Positions 6,523 to 14,211 of a stretch of 15,997 nt of DNA are shown one piece after another. The notes beneath the pieces are model-generated. The model made no database searches and was not told the origin of the DNA. It saw nothing but the letters and a program-made list of their open reading frames with translations. Origin of the DNA: Candidatus Poribacteria bacterium (lineage in GTDB: Bacteria > Poribacteria > WGA-4E > UBA9662); the NCBI GenBank assembly GCA_002729015.1, contig PBVO01000102.1:31987-47983 (forward strand), written 5' to 3'. The stretch's first letter is position 1, and each line of letters starts with the position of its first letter. Both the position numbers and the translations under genes were made by a program.

Positions 6523-9117
6523 ATGAACACGATATTAATTAGTTGTATATTTGCTCTGCACACTCAGTGGAAGCAACCTAGTCAGAACAGCTCATCAGCA
6601 ACCGGTCACATAGATAATCCGAAAATAGCTTGGGAATTTGACCCTAGAGGTCGAGAGTATCTATGGAGTGGTTTTTTAAAAAAAGGTCAGTTTAGTCCGT
6701 CCTTGACAGAAAATCTTAGACTATTTTCAAGAGAATCTGAAAGATATTGGGGAATTATTTCTCCCAAATTGGATGTATCTGGTAATGGCCAGTTGATTGA
6801 TCCACCTGCGGTACCTGGAGAAAGATGGGGGAAATTTTTAGCTGATGTGTCAGGTATACAAAGACTAAGCTGGACTACAACATGGGGGAAAGATGCAAAT
6901 TTCCAGTTACATAGTTTTGAAAATGGTATTGACTATCCCAAAAAGATCTGGGATATAGAATTTTCGGGAGATATTTACTCACCACTAGTGGTAGTAGCCG
7001 ACATAGATAAAGACGAAAATTTAGAAGTAGTATTGTCCACTTGGAATGGAGTAATTGCTTATGACTTAACCAGTGGTGTTGAGAAGTATAGGTGTACTTA
7101 TCGTTCAGAACATGGAAGACAATATGGATTTTTTGGTGCTCATATTAATTCTTCAGGCCAAGTTTATTTGGTAGTAATAGGTGATTTTGCAGGGCACATC
7201 GGTGTGTTAACAGTAGAAAATGGAGCCTTAATAAACCTTTGGTACAAGACTTTTGATACAGAATCGACTCAGGGAATTGACAGAAGGTTTACCATTAATA
7301 CGGTAGGACCTAGCCCAGTTTCTGACTTCAATGGAGACGGATCACAAGAAATCCTAATGAATGTTTTTAACGAAAATAATGACAGTCGCTGGCATATGAT
7401 GGCTTATGACTTAGAAACTGGACAGCATAAGCTTGATTTACCCGATGTTTACCTACATGGCCATGCCGAGATTGAGCAAAATAATATACCAGTACTATTG
7501 ACACAACATACTTCTAATCGTTGCGTATCAACCAATGGAAAGATTATGATCTATCGCTGGGACCAACAAATATGGCATCATCATAACGCTCGTTGGTCTA
7601 TAGAAAGTCTCCCTGATTTACCATTGGAAAGGGTTACAGGTGCTCTACGAGGAATGGAATCACCAGTAAATGGTGTATTAAAAGGTCAAAAGAAAAATAC
7701 TGTATTTTTTACCACAGAAAAAGAGTCCAAGGAATCTTTACATGCATTACAAATAAATGCTAAGGGACAGCACACCATTTTATGTACTATTGAGGCAAGT
7801 CCTCAAGTTAAATTGTCGGCCGTCGCGGTTGCCGAAGGTAACATCCTCATTCGAACACTATCCACCCATCATAAATCAGTAAAACTGAAGACCAACGGTA
7901 TACAGCTTAGCTCTGTCGCTAAAAATTACACAACTTTGTCAGCTCCTAAACCTCTAGTTTTGACGGATCAACATGGGGACTACCAAATAGTAATGGCTGA
8001 GCCATTAAATTCCATCTCTGCCTATCAAGTCACAACAGATTTAACGCAACCGCTACGACCAATCTGGCGTACGCCCGGGCGAGCTATGACAACACAAAGC
8101 CCTCAGATGGAAGGGTTAGCTTCAGGAGACATAGACCAAGATGGTGTTGACGAGGTTCTGTTCGTACGTGAAATGCCGGATGGACACAGCCGGCTAATTG
8201 CACTTGGCCTCAATGGTATAAAGCGATGGCACTATGACTTTATAGATTTTAATGGTCGTTCTCCTATTTGGAATGAATGTGGAACTACAAGATGGGCTGT
8301 CGGGCACTTTACTAATTCTGACCGCCTTGATGTTATGGTGTCCAATCGCCGTTCGATTATGCATAGCGACGAAACAGTAGTTATCAATACCAGAACTAAT
8401 ACGGTAGCTTGGCATAGGGATATTCTTGAGATGCCTAACCACACCCGTGGTTATGGTGGCGGGCGTTATTCGATTGCTAGTATGGGCGAAGACCAGTTGG
8501 ATAATATTATTCAGGCCTATCCGGCTGAATTTTCCATTATTGATGGTAGGACTGGAAAACAAATTACAACTTTCAACTTAGGTCCAGTTGAAGGATCAAA
8601 CCATTGGGTAATTGATGGAACACCAATAGTAGTGAATAGTGAGATCACTATTGTGACTCACCCTTCAATGGTTATTGCCTTGCAGAACAAATCAGATCAA
8701 ACTAGTATCTTGTGGAGAACAGAACCAAACGATGGTGTAAATGGTTTTCCATCGTTTGGAGATGTCGATGGCGACGGTAATATTGAAATTGGTTTACCTG
8801 GTTGTCAAGATGGATTCAGGTGTGTTGATCTAAAAACTGGTTATACCAAATGGTCTATAGATAACTCAGACAGCCGAGTCTCCAATTGTGTTTCAGTAGA
8901 CATTAATTGTGATGGGATTGAAGAATTCATCTATGGAAACGGAACGCAACTGCGTGCGGTTGCCAAGCGTGCTAATCAAAAGTCACCAATTATCTGGCAG
9001 ATTGATTTACCTGCACCGATAGAACATCTTGTTGTTGCAGATATTGATGGGGACTCTTTTTTTGAAATTTTAGTCGGCTCAAGTAACGGGAAAATTTACT
9101 GCGTCAAGCAGGGATAG
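6523..9117 (+). CDS. Large FG-GAP/VCBS beta-propeller protein
   Basis: The 864-residue protein carries at least six calcium-loop motifs of the DxDxDGxxE kind seen in FG-GAP/VCBS propeller blades: ADIDKDENLE (159-168), SDFNGDGSQE (267-276), GDIDQDGVDE (535-544), GDVDGDGNIE (746-755), VDINCDGIEE (792-801) and ADIDGDSFFE (839-848). Each is followed by strands such as EVVLSTWNGVIAYD. The blades fall in two groups with a motif-poor stretch near 300-530, so it may form two propellers. Such proteins are usually secreted or surface-bound and bind polysaccharides or partners; some are lyases. The start is odd. An in-frame TGA at 6511-6513 rules out more N-terminal sequence, leaving a short hydrophobic start (ILISCIFAL) with no positive charge; LISC resembles a lipobox. 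No strong Shine-Dalgarno is present. It is the third gene of the probable operon. Confidence 0.85.
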   Translation: MNTILISCIFALHTQWKQPSQNSSSATGHIDNPKIAWEFDPRGREYLWSGFLKKGQFSPSLTENLRLFSRESERYWGIISPKLDVSGNGQLIDPPAVPGERWGKFLADVSGIQRLSWTTTWGKDANFQLHSFENGIDYPKKIWDIEFSGDIYSPLVVVADIDKDENLEVVLSTWNGVIAYDLTSGVEKYRCTYRSEHGRQYGFFGAHINSSGQVYLVVIGDFAGHIGVLTVENGALINLWYKTFDTESTQGIDRRFTINTVGPSPVSDFNGDGSQEILMNVFNENNDSRWHMMAYDLETGQHKLDLPDVYLHGHAEIEQNNIPVLLTQHTSNRCVSTNGKIMIYRWDQQIWHHHNARWSIESLPDLPLERVTGALRGMESPVNGVLKGQKKNTVFFTTEKESKESLHALQINAKGQHTILCTIEASPQVKLSAVAVAEGNILIRTLSTHHKSVKLKTNGIQLSSVAKNYTTLSAPKPLVLTDQHGDYQIVMAEPLNSISAYQVTTDLTQPLRPIWRTPGRAMTTQSPQMEGLASGDIDQDGVDEVLFVREMPDGHSRLIALGLNGIKRWHYDFIDFNGRSPIWNECGTTRWAVGHFTNSDRLDVMVSNRRSIMHSDETVVINTRTNTVAWHRDILEMPNHTRGYGGGRYSIASMGEDQLDNIIQAYPAEFSIIDGRTGKQITTFNLGPVEGSNHWVIDGTPIVVNSEITIVTHPSMVIALQNKSDQTSILWRTEPNDGVNGFPSFGDVDGDGNIEIGLPGCQDGFRCVDLKTGYTKWSIDNSDSRVSNCVSVDINCDGIEEFIYGNGTQLRAVAKRANQKSPIIWQIDLPAPIEHLVVADIDGDSFFEILVGSSNGKIYCVKQG

Positions 9118-9130
9118 CACTAAATCAGCT

Positions 9131-9146
9131 CGCCTATCTATAGGTG
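9131..9146 (+). repeat. Hairpin between the propeller and lyase genes
   Basis: CGCCTA and TAGGTG pair over a TCTA loop, giving a 6-bp stem that includes one G-T wobble. No T run follows, so it is not a terminator. It could be an mRNA processing or stabilising element within the operon, or chance. Confidence 0.35.
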
Positions 9147-9171
9147 AATAATATCAAAAAAGAAGCTTGCA

Positions 9172-10131
9172 ATGAAACAAACCAACTTTCAACGTCCCCA
9201 AGGTGTTATTCCTGCAGCTTTAATGCCATTCGACTCGAATTTAGACATTGACCCAGTTGCTTACCAAAAACACCTTAGAGATTTGGCCTCTGTTGATGGG
9301 ATTTCAGCGATAACAATTAATGGACATGCAGCTGAGGTCCATGCCCTAACCTTGAGTGAACAAAAACAAAGCCTGTATCTAGCTCAGGAAGCTCTTGACC
9401 AAAAGATTCCATTGATTGTCGGTATTTCTACAGCAAGTAGTATGGTTGCGAGCCAGTTGGCTCGTACTGCAGAAGAAGGAGGAGCTAACGCGTTACTTGT
9501 TTTCCCACCGGATAGCATGTCTTTGGGTGGACATCAGCGACCGGAAATGGCTATTGCTCATTTTGAGTATATCGTCCATCAAACGAACTTACCTTTGATC
9601 CTGTTCCAGTATCCGGTCTCCAGTGGCCTTGCCTACCCATTACCCACTTTACTAGAGTTGTGTTACCGTTTTCCTACTATTCGAGCGATCAAAGATTGGT
9701 GTAATAATCCGGTTCTTCATGAACAGCATATTCGAGAACTCCACGCTCTGAATCCGCCAGTATCGGTACTGTCCACACATAGTGCATGGCTACTTAGTTC
9801 TCTAGTCTTAGGTTGTGACGGCTTATTGTCTGGTGCTGGGAGCGTAATTGCACATCTACACGTAAGTATTTGGCAAGCAATTCAAGATGAAAATTTGTCT
9901 TTTGCCCGAGCTGTCAGTGATCAATTGTATCATTTAACCAAAGCTTTCTATTGTGATCCACTTCTTGATATGCATAATCGGATGAAAGAAGCGCTTGTAC
10001 TACTCGGGCGTTTGCCGTCAGCATACGTCCGGCCACCTCTATTACGGTTACCTACTGAGGAATTGGAAAGTATCAAGAGAAAATTGGAATTAGCAGGACT
10101 TCAGACAGTGAACAAAAGTACACCTTATTAG
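9172..10131 (+). CDS. Dihydrodipicolinate synthase-family aldolase/lyase (not DapA)
   Basis: The 319-residue protein is a class I aldolase of the DapA/N-acetylneuraminate lyase superfamily. The Schiff-base lysine is K174 (IRAIKDW) and the conserved tyrosine is Y147 (LFQYPVSSG), correctly spaced for the (alpha/beta)8 barrel. The pyruvate-binding GTTGE loop of true DapA reads G51-H-A-A-E-V here, so both threonines are replaced, one by histidine. This argues against lysine biosynthesis and for a sugar-acid dehydratase or aldolase such as the KDG, HOGA or hydroxyproline-derived types. The barrel is about 25 residues longer than E. coli DapA, with an extended C-terminus. It ends the probable operon, 54 bases after the propeller gene with a weak AAGAAG region before the ATG, and would release or consume pyruvate or a related 2-oxo acid. 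Confidence 0.88.
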   Translation: MKQTNFQRPQGVIPAALMPFDSNLDIDPVAYQKHLRDLASVDGISAITINGHAAEVHALTLSEQKQSLYLAQEALDQKIPLIVGISTASSMVASQLARTAEEGGANALLVFPPDSMSLGGHQRPEMAIAHFEYIVHQTNLPLILFQYPVSSGLAYPLPTLLELCYRFPTIRAIKDWCNNPVLHEQHIRELHALNPPVSVLSTHSAWLLSSLVLGCDGLLSGAGSVIAHLHVSIWQAIQDENLSFARAVSDQLYHLTKAFYCDPLLDMHNRMKEALVLLGRLPSAYVRPPLLRLPTEELESIKRKLELAGLQTVNKSTPY

Positions 10132-10287
10132 GCTATACAAAAATAGTAGACAATGACAGCTTAGGCTGCAATTTGGGAATATTAGAAATGATATAAAAAG
10201 GCAAAAATCTTATGTCAGCTAGATACAAAATCGATAAATCTGCCAAGCTTTTTTAGCTATGTTCTGGTGTGCTTGAGCGTTGAAGCC

Positions 10288-10737
10288 TTACTGAGTTTTT
10301 TCGGTGTGGTCAGGAATCAAGTTGATCTGGATTTCAAACGTTTTGGATTCTTTTTTAATATGATCTCCTACTTGTATTTTCTGATATTGTTTGCCAGGGA
10401 CCTCTGTTGTATATAGTTCATTGCGAGTATCGACCTTGACATAATGGCGGGCAGATGTAACCCTGATAGCCTTTCTTTCCCTAACATACTTTTCAATAAT
10501 CTTTCCTTCGAAAGAGGAATAATAAAGATCTAACTGATAACCTAAAAACGCAGACAACACTATCGTCGTAATAACTGGGAAAATAAAGAATTTTATACCT
10601 ATTTTCTCATTTTTGTTACTCATCTTAGATGAAAAATTAGTTTGGCGTACCAGCATAACTATGGAACCGGTAAAAAGTACAAATACAATTATCGTAATAA
10701 CAGGATACCAAATAAACAGTTGTGTCAAGAAATTCAT
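10288..10737 (-). CDS. Unknown two-TM membrane protein with soluble C-terminal domain
   Basis: I do not recognise this 149-residue protein. Two hydrophobic stretches (about residues 8-31 and 47-67) are joined by a basic loop of about 15 residues (RQTNFSSKMSNKNEK), suggesting two membrane helices with the loop in the cytoplasm. Residues 70-149 look like a small beta-rich domain, with alternating hydrophobics in YVKVDTRNELYTTEV and a Y-x-x-I-x-V-G-D turn typical of OB- or SH3-like barrels; it would face the periplasm. No clear Shine-Dalgarno precedes the ATG. The gene converges on the lyase gene across 156 bases with no good terminator. Codon use is AT-rich. It may be real given the two clean helices and consistent frame; function unknown. 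Confidence 0.6.
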   Translation of the reverse strand: MNFLTQLFIWYPVITIIVFVLFTGSIVMLVRQTNFSSKMSNKNEKIGIKFFIFPVITTIVLSAFLGYQLDLYYSSFEGKIIEKYVRERKAIRVTSARHYVKVDTRNELYTTEVPGKQYQKIQVGDHIKKESKTFEIQINLIPDHTEKTQ

Positions 10738-10911
10738 TCTATTCTCGTATTTTTGCTAATCCATGTTATTTATATCTGATGCTCATGGTTCGTATCGTGA
10801 TGTAGCATGTGGCACAAGGAGAAGTTCTTTTATTGATGATATTGTCCACGACGCTTTGGGTTTTGCCTAATTTACTTAAAGAAAAATGTTTATCTCTTAA
10901 CTTTTGAAGTG

Positions 10912-11085
10912 TTATGATTGATTAGCCAAATTTACTGGTTCGTTGACGAGATGCTGTTCTACAGTCATCACTTGGACCAGTATACACAAAGAACCGTACA
11001 CATCTTCGGAAGGGCTTTGTTTGACACCTCTTAATTCATTACTGTACAGTCTTCCTGAATTATACAAGATAAGTGTTTCCAAGTA
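10912..11085 (-). other. In-frame open stretch directly after the TGA of the 141-aa gene
   Basis: The frame of the 141-residue gene stays open for 57 codons past its TGA (11086-11088), ending at TAA 10912-10914. It reads YLETLILYNS...NELRGVKQSPSED...TVEQHLVNEPVNLANQS. It could be chance, a small separate gene starting at an internal TTG, GTG or ATG, or the 3' part of a longer gene broken by the TGA. No Shine-Dalgarno supports separate translation. Low confidence. Confidence 0.2.
11041..11050. repeat. Perfect 10-bp palindrome ACTGTACAGT
   Basis: A fully self-complementary decamer. Its outer CTGT/ACAG halves resemble LexA half-sites, but the spacing is wrong for a LexA box (CTGT-N8-ACAG). A similar CTGT-TCT-ACAG occurs at 10954-10964. 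Role unproven. Confidence 0.3.
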
Positions 11086-11511
11086 TCAATAGAAGTTATA
11101 GCTGTGGTCAAAAAACGATGCTCTGTGGCTAATTATTTTATTTACAAGACTCGCATTTTTTTTAGTAATTTCATTGATGTTGTATTTTATAAATTCACCA
11201 TCTGCATGAATGCTGAAATTATCAGACTTATAGAGAGTTAACTTATAAAATGGAATGGCCCAATAGCATTTTTCGATTTGGGAGATAATACGAATTAACA
11301 CCCCCTTTTTTCTCATTTCGATATCAGAAAAAACAATATGTTGACCAGATTGGATAATTTTCTGAATCCCATGACTTGATTCTGAAACAGTCAAGCGACT
11401 TGACTTTACTCCATTAAGCATCAGTCTTTCAATTAAACCAAACTTCTTACCAATTAATTCATTCGTCTGAACTATTCTATTCCCATCGTTATTAGATAGA
11501 TTGTACAACAT
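11086..11511 (-). CDS. Unknown small soluble protein
   Basis: This 141-residue protein has no membrane segment, signal peptide or motif I can name. The middle (about 60-110) has alternating hydrophobic strands in GVLIRIISQIEKCYWAIPFYKLTLYKS, followed by FSIHADGEFIKYN. This recalls short uncharacterised proteins seen in Bacteroidota with a W-x-I-P-Y-x-x-L-x-x-Y-K core; the resemblance is from memory and weak. A purine-rich GAGAG lies 9 bases before the ATG and may be its ribosome binding site. Low-complexity AT-rich codons and the gene-poor setting suggest recent or foreign acquisition. It and the two-TM gene point the same way, 348 bases apart. Function unknown. Confidence 0.55.
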   Translation of the reverse strand: MLYNLSNNDGNRIVQTNELIGKKFGLIERLMLNGVKSSRLTVSESSHGIQKIIQSGQHIVFSDIEMRKKGVLIRIISQIEKCYWAIPFYKLTLYKSDNFSIHADGEFIKYNINEITKKNASLVNKIISHRASFFDHSYNFY

Positions 11512-11845
11512 TATTTTAATCTCTCTAAAAATTATTAGGTTAACCCTCAGATCAAATGCAGTCGACAGTGATTAACTCACTCGTGTATTTTCATTTTCTT
11601 TAAAGATCGGAAAAATCTAGAATAGATGTATTTCTTAATCATGCCTTATAGACAAAGAATCTTTTAGTTTCACAGAACCTATTCGCTAACCAAGCAAACA
11701 CGGGCAAGGAATAAATAGAACTGTACAAGAAAAATCTGACGTGTCTGACGATATACGCAACTTCATAATTTTGGAATTAGCTATTTTCAGATATTAGTTA
11801 CCATATATTATACAACTGCAGAGCACCGGTTAAAAATTTACTGGC
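11512..11845. other. AT-rich intergenic stretch with small repeats
   Basis: No gene is seen. It contains the palindrome GGTTAACC (11538-11545), 27 bases upstream of the 141-aa gene's ATG. It also contains the inverted repeat AGTGA-N5-TCACT (11567-11581) and a 7-base direct repeat TCTGACG with 9-base period (11735-11750). The first two could be regulatory for the minus-strand gene; none matches an operator I can name. Confidence 0.4.
11567..11581. repeat. Inverted repeat AGTGA-N5-TCACT upstream of the 141-aa gene
   Basis: Perfect 5-base arms flank TTAAC. It vaguely resembles a CRP-type TGTGA-N6-TCACA site, but the spacing and outer bases differ. It lies 56 bases upstream of the minus-strand ATG at 11511, a plausible operator position. 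Confidence 0.3.
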
Positions 11846-12070
11846 GATGAAATATTGCTGTACTACGCGCATTTAGCGAATAATCGGTTTACACTCGTAC
11901 CTGGCATGTATCATCACATGAATAATTCGCCAAACAGTGGAACCCAAGATACAGGAAAAGCCTTCCCCAACGATCGTGGCCTCATCAATTCCCCAGATGC
12001 GACTTTCGGGGAAGTGCTTGGCCCAGTGAGCTATTCAACTTGTCTGGATCGTAAGTAGTATTTGGGAAAT
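11846..12070 (+). pseudogene. Sulfatase relic (alkaline-phosphatase superfamily), decayed fragment
   Basis: One frame, open from after a TAA at 11831 to a TAG at 12056, reads like the N-terminal third of a sulfatase. RFTLVPGMYHH resembles the R-x-x-L-L-T-G-M-Y-P-H segment that follows the formylglycine motif. SPDATFGEVLGPVSYSTCL resembles P-D-x-x-T-F-A-E-V-L-x-x-A-G-Y-x-T. At the stop, CGT AAG TAG TAT TTG GGA reads R-K-stop-Y-L-G and aligns with the family hallmark G-K-W-H-L-G, with TGG changed to TAG and CAT to TAT. The catalytic C-x-P-S-R is no longer legible (ANNR is left), and no metal-binding N-terminus or remainder of the enzyme is found. No start codon with a ribosome binding site is present. 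I infer a dead fragment of a sulfatase, a family common in such catabolic regions. The alignment is to motifs from memory. Confidence 0.5.
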
Positions 12071-12158
12071 AATCTTAGTCTTACTTCGAACAGAAACCTC
12101 AGTAAAAAAACAGATAAGAATTCAATCCGACCTACAAATTTATTTTTAATAAAAACTA

Positions 12159-12171
12159 CTGTCTTATACAG
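12159..12171 (-). terminator. Very weak terminator-like hairpin after the DUF6785-type gene
   Basis: On the minus strand CTGT-ATAAG-ACAG is followed by TAGTTTTTATT, about 45 bases past the stop of the membrane protein gene. The stem is only 4 bp, so the call is tentative. Confidence 0.2.
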
Positions 12172-12216
12172 GTTCGTATTTGCAGGATAACTCAGTCAAT
12201 TACCAGTAATGTTTTT

Positions 12217-14211
12217 CTAACCGAACCATACTCCGTAACCTCTAAAAATACCTGATCCAATACTTGCAAGTATGCCCCATACTATTCCTGCAGTAAAAAA
12301 ATGCCCTAACGTAATGCCTAAAAAGCAAGGTGTCAACTGACGATAAAGCCCAATTCCCCCAATTCGAGTAATAAACACCTTGAGAATCCAAGCAACAAGA
12401 AACGGCCCCCATAAAGGGTCTCCATAAGCAGTTACCATAGCAAAACCAAGTGGGTGCAAAGGAAATTGTAAAAAACTACGACGTAGAAAACCCAAGAGTG
12501 TAGTGAAAATGAAACCAAATCCGACTGCACTTGTTCTTATCAAATTTGGTTCACTTTTAGACAATTGATAACCTTTCATCAAATTGTATTCATGACGAAT
12601 AAGTGCGGCACCACGTGTGCCACCTTTTAGTCCTTGACCTCCTTCTAGAATATTGGCACCATACTCGTAATAGGTAGTCAAATGCATCCAGTAAGCACCT
12701 ACTAACCCAATTATCAAAGCTAGCATAATTACAAAAGGAATAATCCGCCGATTAATTTTCACATCATCACTATGCTTAAGAGATTCGAGTTGATAAGCCA
12801 TGAATGAAGGGAAATAACCCCTAGATAAAAATGTTAAACTCGCCCAAACAGATAGATTTTGATAACTTCCGTTCGGAGTAAAAGCTGCGGAGCCAAAGGC
12901 ATTTATCATAATATGCTTATGTTCGCCATAAGGGAAAAGCCATATCATGGGAGCACCGGCTTCTGCACGGATTTTTGTGTAAACAATTGCAAAACTGAAG
13001 ATAAGCCCGAAATATATTAGCGTTGTTGTGAGAGTCATTCCTGCGAGAGTGCACCAAACACAGATAAAGGTGACACCACCAATAAAGCCCCAAAATGCGA
13101 AGCGGAAAGATAATGGCTCTTCTTTGTCTTCAATGACTTTCTTGCTGAATGCGTTGATAATTACGTTTCGCAGATGCTTTTTAGATACCCAACAAAACGC
13201 AACAACAAGAGCTAAAAAAGATCCGCTACTCTGATCGTGAACGTATGGGAAACTTGGTAGATTATAGCCAGACGCTGAAGCTAGAATTGACTCTATTTTC
13301 AACAAAAAATATAGAAACCAAACTGAGAAGTTAATATCTAAAGGCATTAGATACGCCAAGCCAAAAACTGCAGGCCGAAATTGGAAAGTGATTGGTCGTA
13401 TAGCACTCCAAGGCCTATCTGTAAAATGATGACTTAAGTCAATTCTGGTTCCCGGTCCAGGGATAGAAGGATAAAATGCGTGTATAATATTCATGAAATT
13501 ATATAAGAATGCCAAACTGAAACCAATCCACATGTAAGGATTGCCAAAAAAAGATCTTCTGTTTGTTAGGCTAGAGCTAGCTAAGCCTTCGTTTGGTGTG
13601 TAGTCATTGCCGATAATTTCAATTCCAAATCTAGCTACTGGAAATACCAGACGTTCTTGGTCAATCCATTGCTTGCGAAAAATAACCACAATACACAGCA
13701 TAGTCCAAAAAATCGAAACAAACAGAAATGTCCAAAACGTGAGTGGAGTTATCCAAGCGAACCAAGGAACGGAAGCATTGTTCCCAATACCTTCATAAGC
13801 ACCAATAATTGCTTTCTGATCATCTACAACCATCCAAGAAGGCAGATACTGAGAAAAAAAACTAAATTCGTTTTCGGAAGTAGCATAGTAGAATGGTGCT
13901 GTCAAAACAGGCAAAAAGTATCGGACCATACCGACGGAAGACATAGAAATTGAAATAGCAACAACCGTATAAATAACGATGATCTCAGGTCTAGATAACG
14001 CAAATGATGGATTTAACAATCTAAGAAAAGGGTTGATCGCAACGATTATTATAATCGTTGCAACTGCAGGAATTGGAGGCACGGACTCTCCAATTTGGGT
14101 GGCGTGTACTATAAGACCACTATGAGCAACCCAAATATTACTAATCCAAACGATTAGTATCGATAAAAGCGTAGAGCGAGTTGTTAGCCCTACTGCTAAT
14201 TTCTGGATCAT
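12217..14211 (-). CDS. Polytopic membrane protein of the DUF6785/DUF6784 type
   Basis: The 664-residue protein has about 12-13 hydrophobic segments (near 13-32, 46-65, 76-100, 150-178, 225-246, 281-303, 331-341, 371-390, 393-412, 490-508, 561-577, 601-615 and 628-650). It has recognisable landmarks: KIRAEAGAP (413-421), PNGSYQNLSVW (446-456), FPLHPLGFAM (583-592) and DPLWGPFLVAW (598-608). This layout matches the large DUF6785/DUF6784 membrane proteins common in Poribacteria, Planctomycetota and Armatimonadota. Their topology and the R-x-E-x-G element recall oligopeptide-transporter-like carriers, but transport has not been shown to my knowledge. The ATG at 14211 has only a weak GGA upstream. 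It is divergent from the ceramidase-like gene, so the two may share a regulatory region. The substrate is unknown. Confidence 0.82.
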   Translation of the reverse strand: MIQKLAVGLTTRSTLLSILIVWISNIWVAHSGLIVHATQIGESVPPIPAVATIIIIVAINPFLRLLNPSFALSRPEIIVIYTVVAISISMSSVGMVRYFLPVLTAPFYYATSENEFSFFSQYLPSWMVVDDQKAIIGAYEGIGNNASVPWFAWITPLTFWTFLFVSIFWTMLCIVVIFRKQWIDQERLVFPVARFGIEIIGNDYTPNEGLASSSLTNRRSFFGNPYMWIGFSLAFLYNFMNIIHAFYPSIPGPGTRIDLSHHFTDRPWSAIRPITFQFRPAVFGLAYLMPLDINFSVWFLYFLLKIESILASASGYNLPSFPYVHDQSSGSFLALVVAFCWVSKKHLRNVIINAFSKKVIEDKEEPLSFRFAFWGFIGGVTFICVWCTLAGMTLTTTLIYFGLIFSFAIVYTKIRAEAGAPMIWLFPYGEHKHIMINAFGSAAFTPNGSYQNLSVWASLTFLSRGYFPSFMAYQLESLKHSDDVKINRRIIPFVIMLALIIGLVGAYWMHLTTYYEYGANILEGGQGLKGGTRGAALIRHEYNLMKGYQLSKSEPNLIRTSAVGFGFIFTTLLGFLRRSFLQFPLHPLGFAMVTAYGDPLWGPFLVAWILKVFITRIGGIGLYRQLTPCFLGITLGHFFTAGIVWGILASIGSGIFRGYGVWFG

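Larger units (their letters stand above)
10738..11085. other. Gap of about 350 bases without a confident gene
   Basis: Only short open stretches occur here. A minus-strand frame runs 11085-10912, directly after the neighbouring gene's TGA. A plus-strand mini-ORF spans 10951-11034 (27 codons, MLFYSHHLDQ...), with no ribosome binding site and overlapping the other frame antisense. A perfect 10-bp palindrome ACTGTACAGT sits at 11041-11050. No tRNA, terminator or transposon end was recognised. Confidence 0.4.

Noticed and set aside
6510..6542. Ten-codon ORF just ahead of the propeller gene (MKTQYEHDIN)
   Set aside because: It overlaps the real start and has no ribosome binding site. A leader peptide is possible but unsupported.
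8194..8562. 122-codon minus-strand ORF inside the propeller gene
   Set aside because: It is an antisense shadow. The plus-strand frame carries the conserved calcium-loop motifs and this frame shows no domain.
10258..10300. Possible terminator between the convergent lyase and two-TM genes (GCTT/AAGC with a nearby T run)
   Set aside because: The stem is only 4 bp, and the T run belongs to the end of the minus-strand coding sequence.
10951..11034. Plus-strand mini-ORF of 27 codons (MLFYSHHLDQ...)
   Set aside because: No ribosome binding site, very short, and antisense to another open frame. It cannot be told apart from chance.
11735..11750. Direct repeat TCTGACG twice with 9-base period
   Set aside because: Only two copies and no gene start placed to use it. 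It is too small to call an operator or CRISPR unit.
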